Shown: one piece after another, positions 62,858 to 64,000 of the stretch
How positions within the stretch are numbered: the stretch's first letter is position 1
How the letters are laid out: the number at the start of each line of letters is the position of its first letter
NCBI GenBank assembly: GCA_033239525.1
Contig: BSYO01000010.1
Coordinates: forward strand, 15,902,042 to 15,966,041
DNA length: 64,000 bases
Direction of reading: 5' to 3'
Origin: Nepenthes gracilis
Taxonomy: Eukaryota > Streptophyta > Magnoliopsida > Caryophyllales > Nepenthaceae
Notes under the pieces: generated by a model
What the model was told of the DNA's origin: nothing
Databases searched by the model: none
The model's input: only the letters and a program-made list of their open reading frames with translations
Program-made: the position numbers and the translations under genes

Positions 62858-63896
62858 CGGTACGTACTTGGATCCGACTTCAAACAGTTTCGGATTCGAG
62901 CGGTTTATTTGATCCTGCTCCGTTCGCTAAATCTAAATTCTGCACACCACTACAGAAAACGAGAGGTCCGATGCCGGCGAAAAATTGTCCCACCGAAAAT
63001 ACTCCGACGCTCGAGTCAGTAACAAGCCTTCGAACTTTGGAAGGAAAACTGGTAAGTGAAAGAGAGAGAGTGAATGAGTTTATCGGAAGTGTTAGCCTGT
63101 AGAAACAAAGACGATCCCGCGGCTCGTTAAAAGTATGAATTCCAACACGCTGTTCATGGAAAATGAGTGGAAGTTGTGTCCCGAAAGCGTGGAAACTTTG
63201 AAAGACGGTTCTCAGAGAGCGGAAGAAGACTCTGCAATCTAGAGGCTTAGAGTAGGATTGGAAGGTGAGCGTTTTAGAGAGAGTTATGCTCAAGCACTGT
63301 CTGCGTTAGTGGTTCAGATTGTATCAGAAAGCGTTTGTTGTCTTAGAGAGCATGTGTTCTTCTCAAAGCGTCCTTGTTTCAGAGTGGAGACTTTGGGTTT
63401 ATATAGACGGTAGGGAGAGCCACCTTCCTTGGCTAGGGTGCATGATCCTTGGCCTGGCGCTGGGCGGCCTTCTCTAAGTTGGTGGGCGTGCCTGTCGAGA
63501 TTTGATGGATCGTTTCCCTTCTGAGAAATGTAATGGTTTCCCAAATTATCTGCTTTCCTTTTATATTTTTTGTGACCGTTAAACTCCATTGTTAGCGTTG
63601 AATCCGTTGCTGCCTTTTTAGAGGAGATTAGCTTTAAGGAAAGTGTGTAATCATGAAAATGATCGTTACTTTTCGTATACGAGATTGCCTACCAAACGGG
63701 GCCTAGTCCGTATTAGGTTTAACGTCTTTCACGGCCTGCTGCTACAATACTTCCGGTCAACAGAAATGTTGATTGCCTTAAAGGAGCGCTCTTGGCCGTT
63801 TGTCTGTGCACTAGGCGGTCATCTAACATGGGTTGGACTTTTTTGAATTTCAGACCGCTTTTTTATTGGGCCTGTCAAGTATGAGCCTACCCATCA
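62858..63896 (-). repeat. Tat-like 5' LTR
   Basis: The 1,039-bp direct repeat of 56029-57057 has a TATATAA promoter box on the minus strand at plus 63399-63405. The PBS-side terminus has decayed from CATCA to TACCG. Target duplication AATCT follows at 63897-63901. Confidence 0.85.
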
Positions 63897-64000
63897 AATC
63901 TCATTTACCAAACTCTAGGACAGAAGTGGACGTGATTGCAATTTAAAGTTAACTTATTACATAAGAAGGATGCAAGGAAATGACATGACATTGTAATCAT

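Larger units (their letters stand above)
56029..63896 (-). mobile_element. Tat-like Ty3/gypsy element, internally deleted, with antisense ORF
   Basis: The LTRs are about 1.03 kb: 5' LTR 63896-62858 and 3' LTR 57057-56029 on the minus strand. Target duplications AATCT lie at 56024-56028 and 63897-63901. The PBS region is TTGGCACCGTCTGTGAA (plus 62857-62841) and the PPT is ATGGGGGGC (plus 57069-57061). Gag starts M-V-N-T-R at 62774 and runs to about 61182. After about 200 bp comes the stretch between RNase H and integrase and an integrase remnant (60960-60100); protease and RT are absent. Between integrase and the 3' LTR are 40-bp tandem repeats and a + strand (antisense) ORF. This plan matches plant Tat-lineage elements with an additional ORF; the lineage call is inference. 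Confidence 0.85.

Overview
This is nuclear DNA from a flowering plant, most likely a eudicot. It has spliced genes with canonical GT/AG introns, very AT-rich intergenic DNA, and many decayed LTR retrotransposons of plant type (Sirevirus and other Ty1/copia, Ty3/gypsy, a Tat-like gypsy, and a TRIM-like element). I see no bacterial operons, CRISPR arrays, rRNA genes or confident tRNA genes. All exon boundaries come from reading splice sites and family resemblance, not from transcripts.

Three host genes look intact. (1) A plastid-type rhomboid protease, similar to plant RBL10, lies on + at 19994-26426: seven exons join in frame to 299 aa and keep the HxxxN motif, the GASG serine and the catalytic histidine. 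(2) A P-class pentatricopeptide-repeat protein lies on - from 41191 to 35785: three coding exons join in frame to 623 aa, probably behind a spliced 5' UTR starting near 43.3 kb. (3) A DUF1350 alpha/beta-hydrolase-like protein with a plastid-type leader lies on - at 49010-47676: one exon, 444 aa. Two orphan exon-like pieces were also found: a Mpv17/PMP22-like exon on + near 46.6-46.7 kb, and an unrecognised first exon on - at 33289-33142 next to a gypsy insertion.

Layout. 1-7309: head-to-tail Sirevirus units (LTR-gag-LTR-gag plus an extra partial LTR) on -, with pol missing from both units. 7.3-12.4 kb: AT-rich DNA with two diverged copies of a long repeat. 12417-18716: a complete but broken copia element on + with matching LTRs, PBS, PPT and a 5-bp target duplication (AGTTA). 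18.7-26.9 kb: the rhomboid gene, whose intron 2 holds a three-LTR TRIM-like array. 27525-33076: a broken Ty3/gypsy element on - (duplication TAATA). 35.6-43.3 kb: the PPR gene. 43.3-49.3 kb: AT-rich DNA, a recent 235-bp tandem duplication, the Mpv17-like exon and the DUF1350 gene. 49.3-56 kb: AT-rich DNA, an LTR-like fragment, a LINE/DUF4283 remnant and a solo LTR (duplication AATCT). 56029-63896: a Tat-like gypsy element on - with 1-kb LTRs (duplication AATCT). It lacks protease and RT but carries an antisense reading frame on + that appears to contain its own spliceosomal intron.

The most unusual items are the spliced antisense ORF and neighbouring 40-bp tandem repeats in the Tat-like element, the tandem pol-less Sirevirus units, and the three-LTR array inside the rhomboid intron. 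Many single-base frame breaks in the retroelement ORFs could be decay, but residual assembly indels cannot be excluded.
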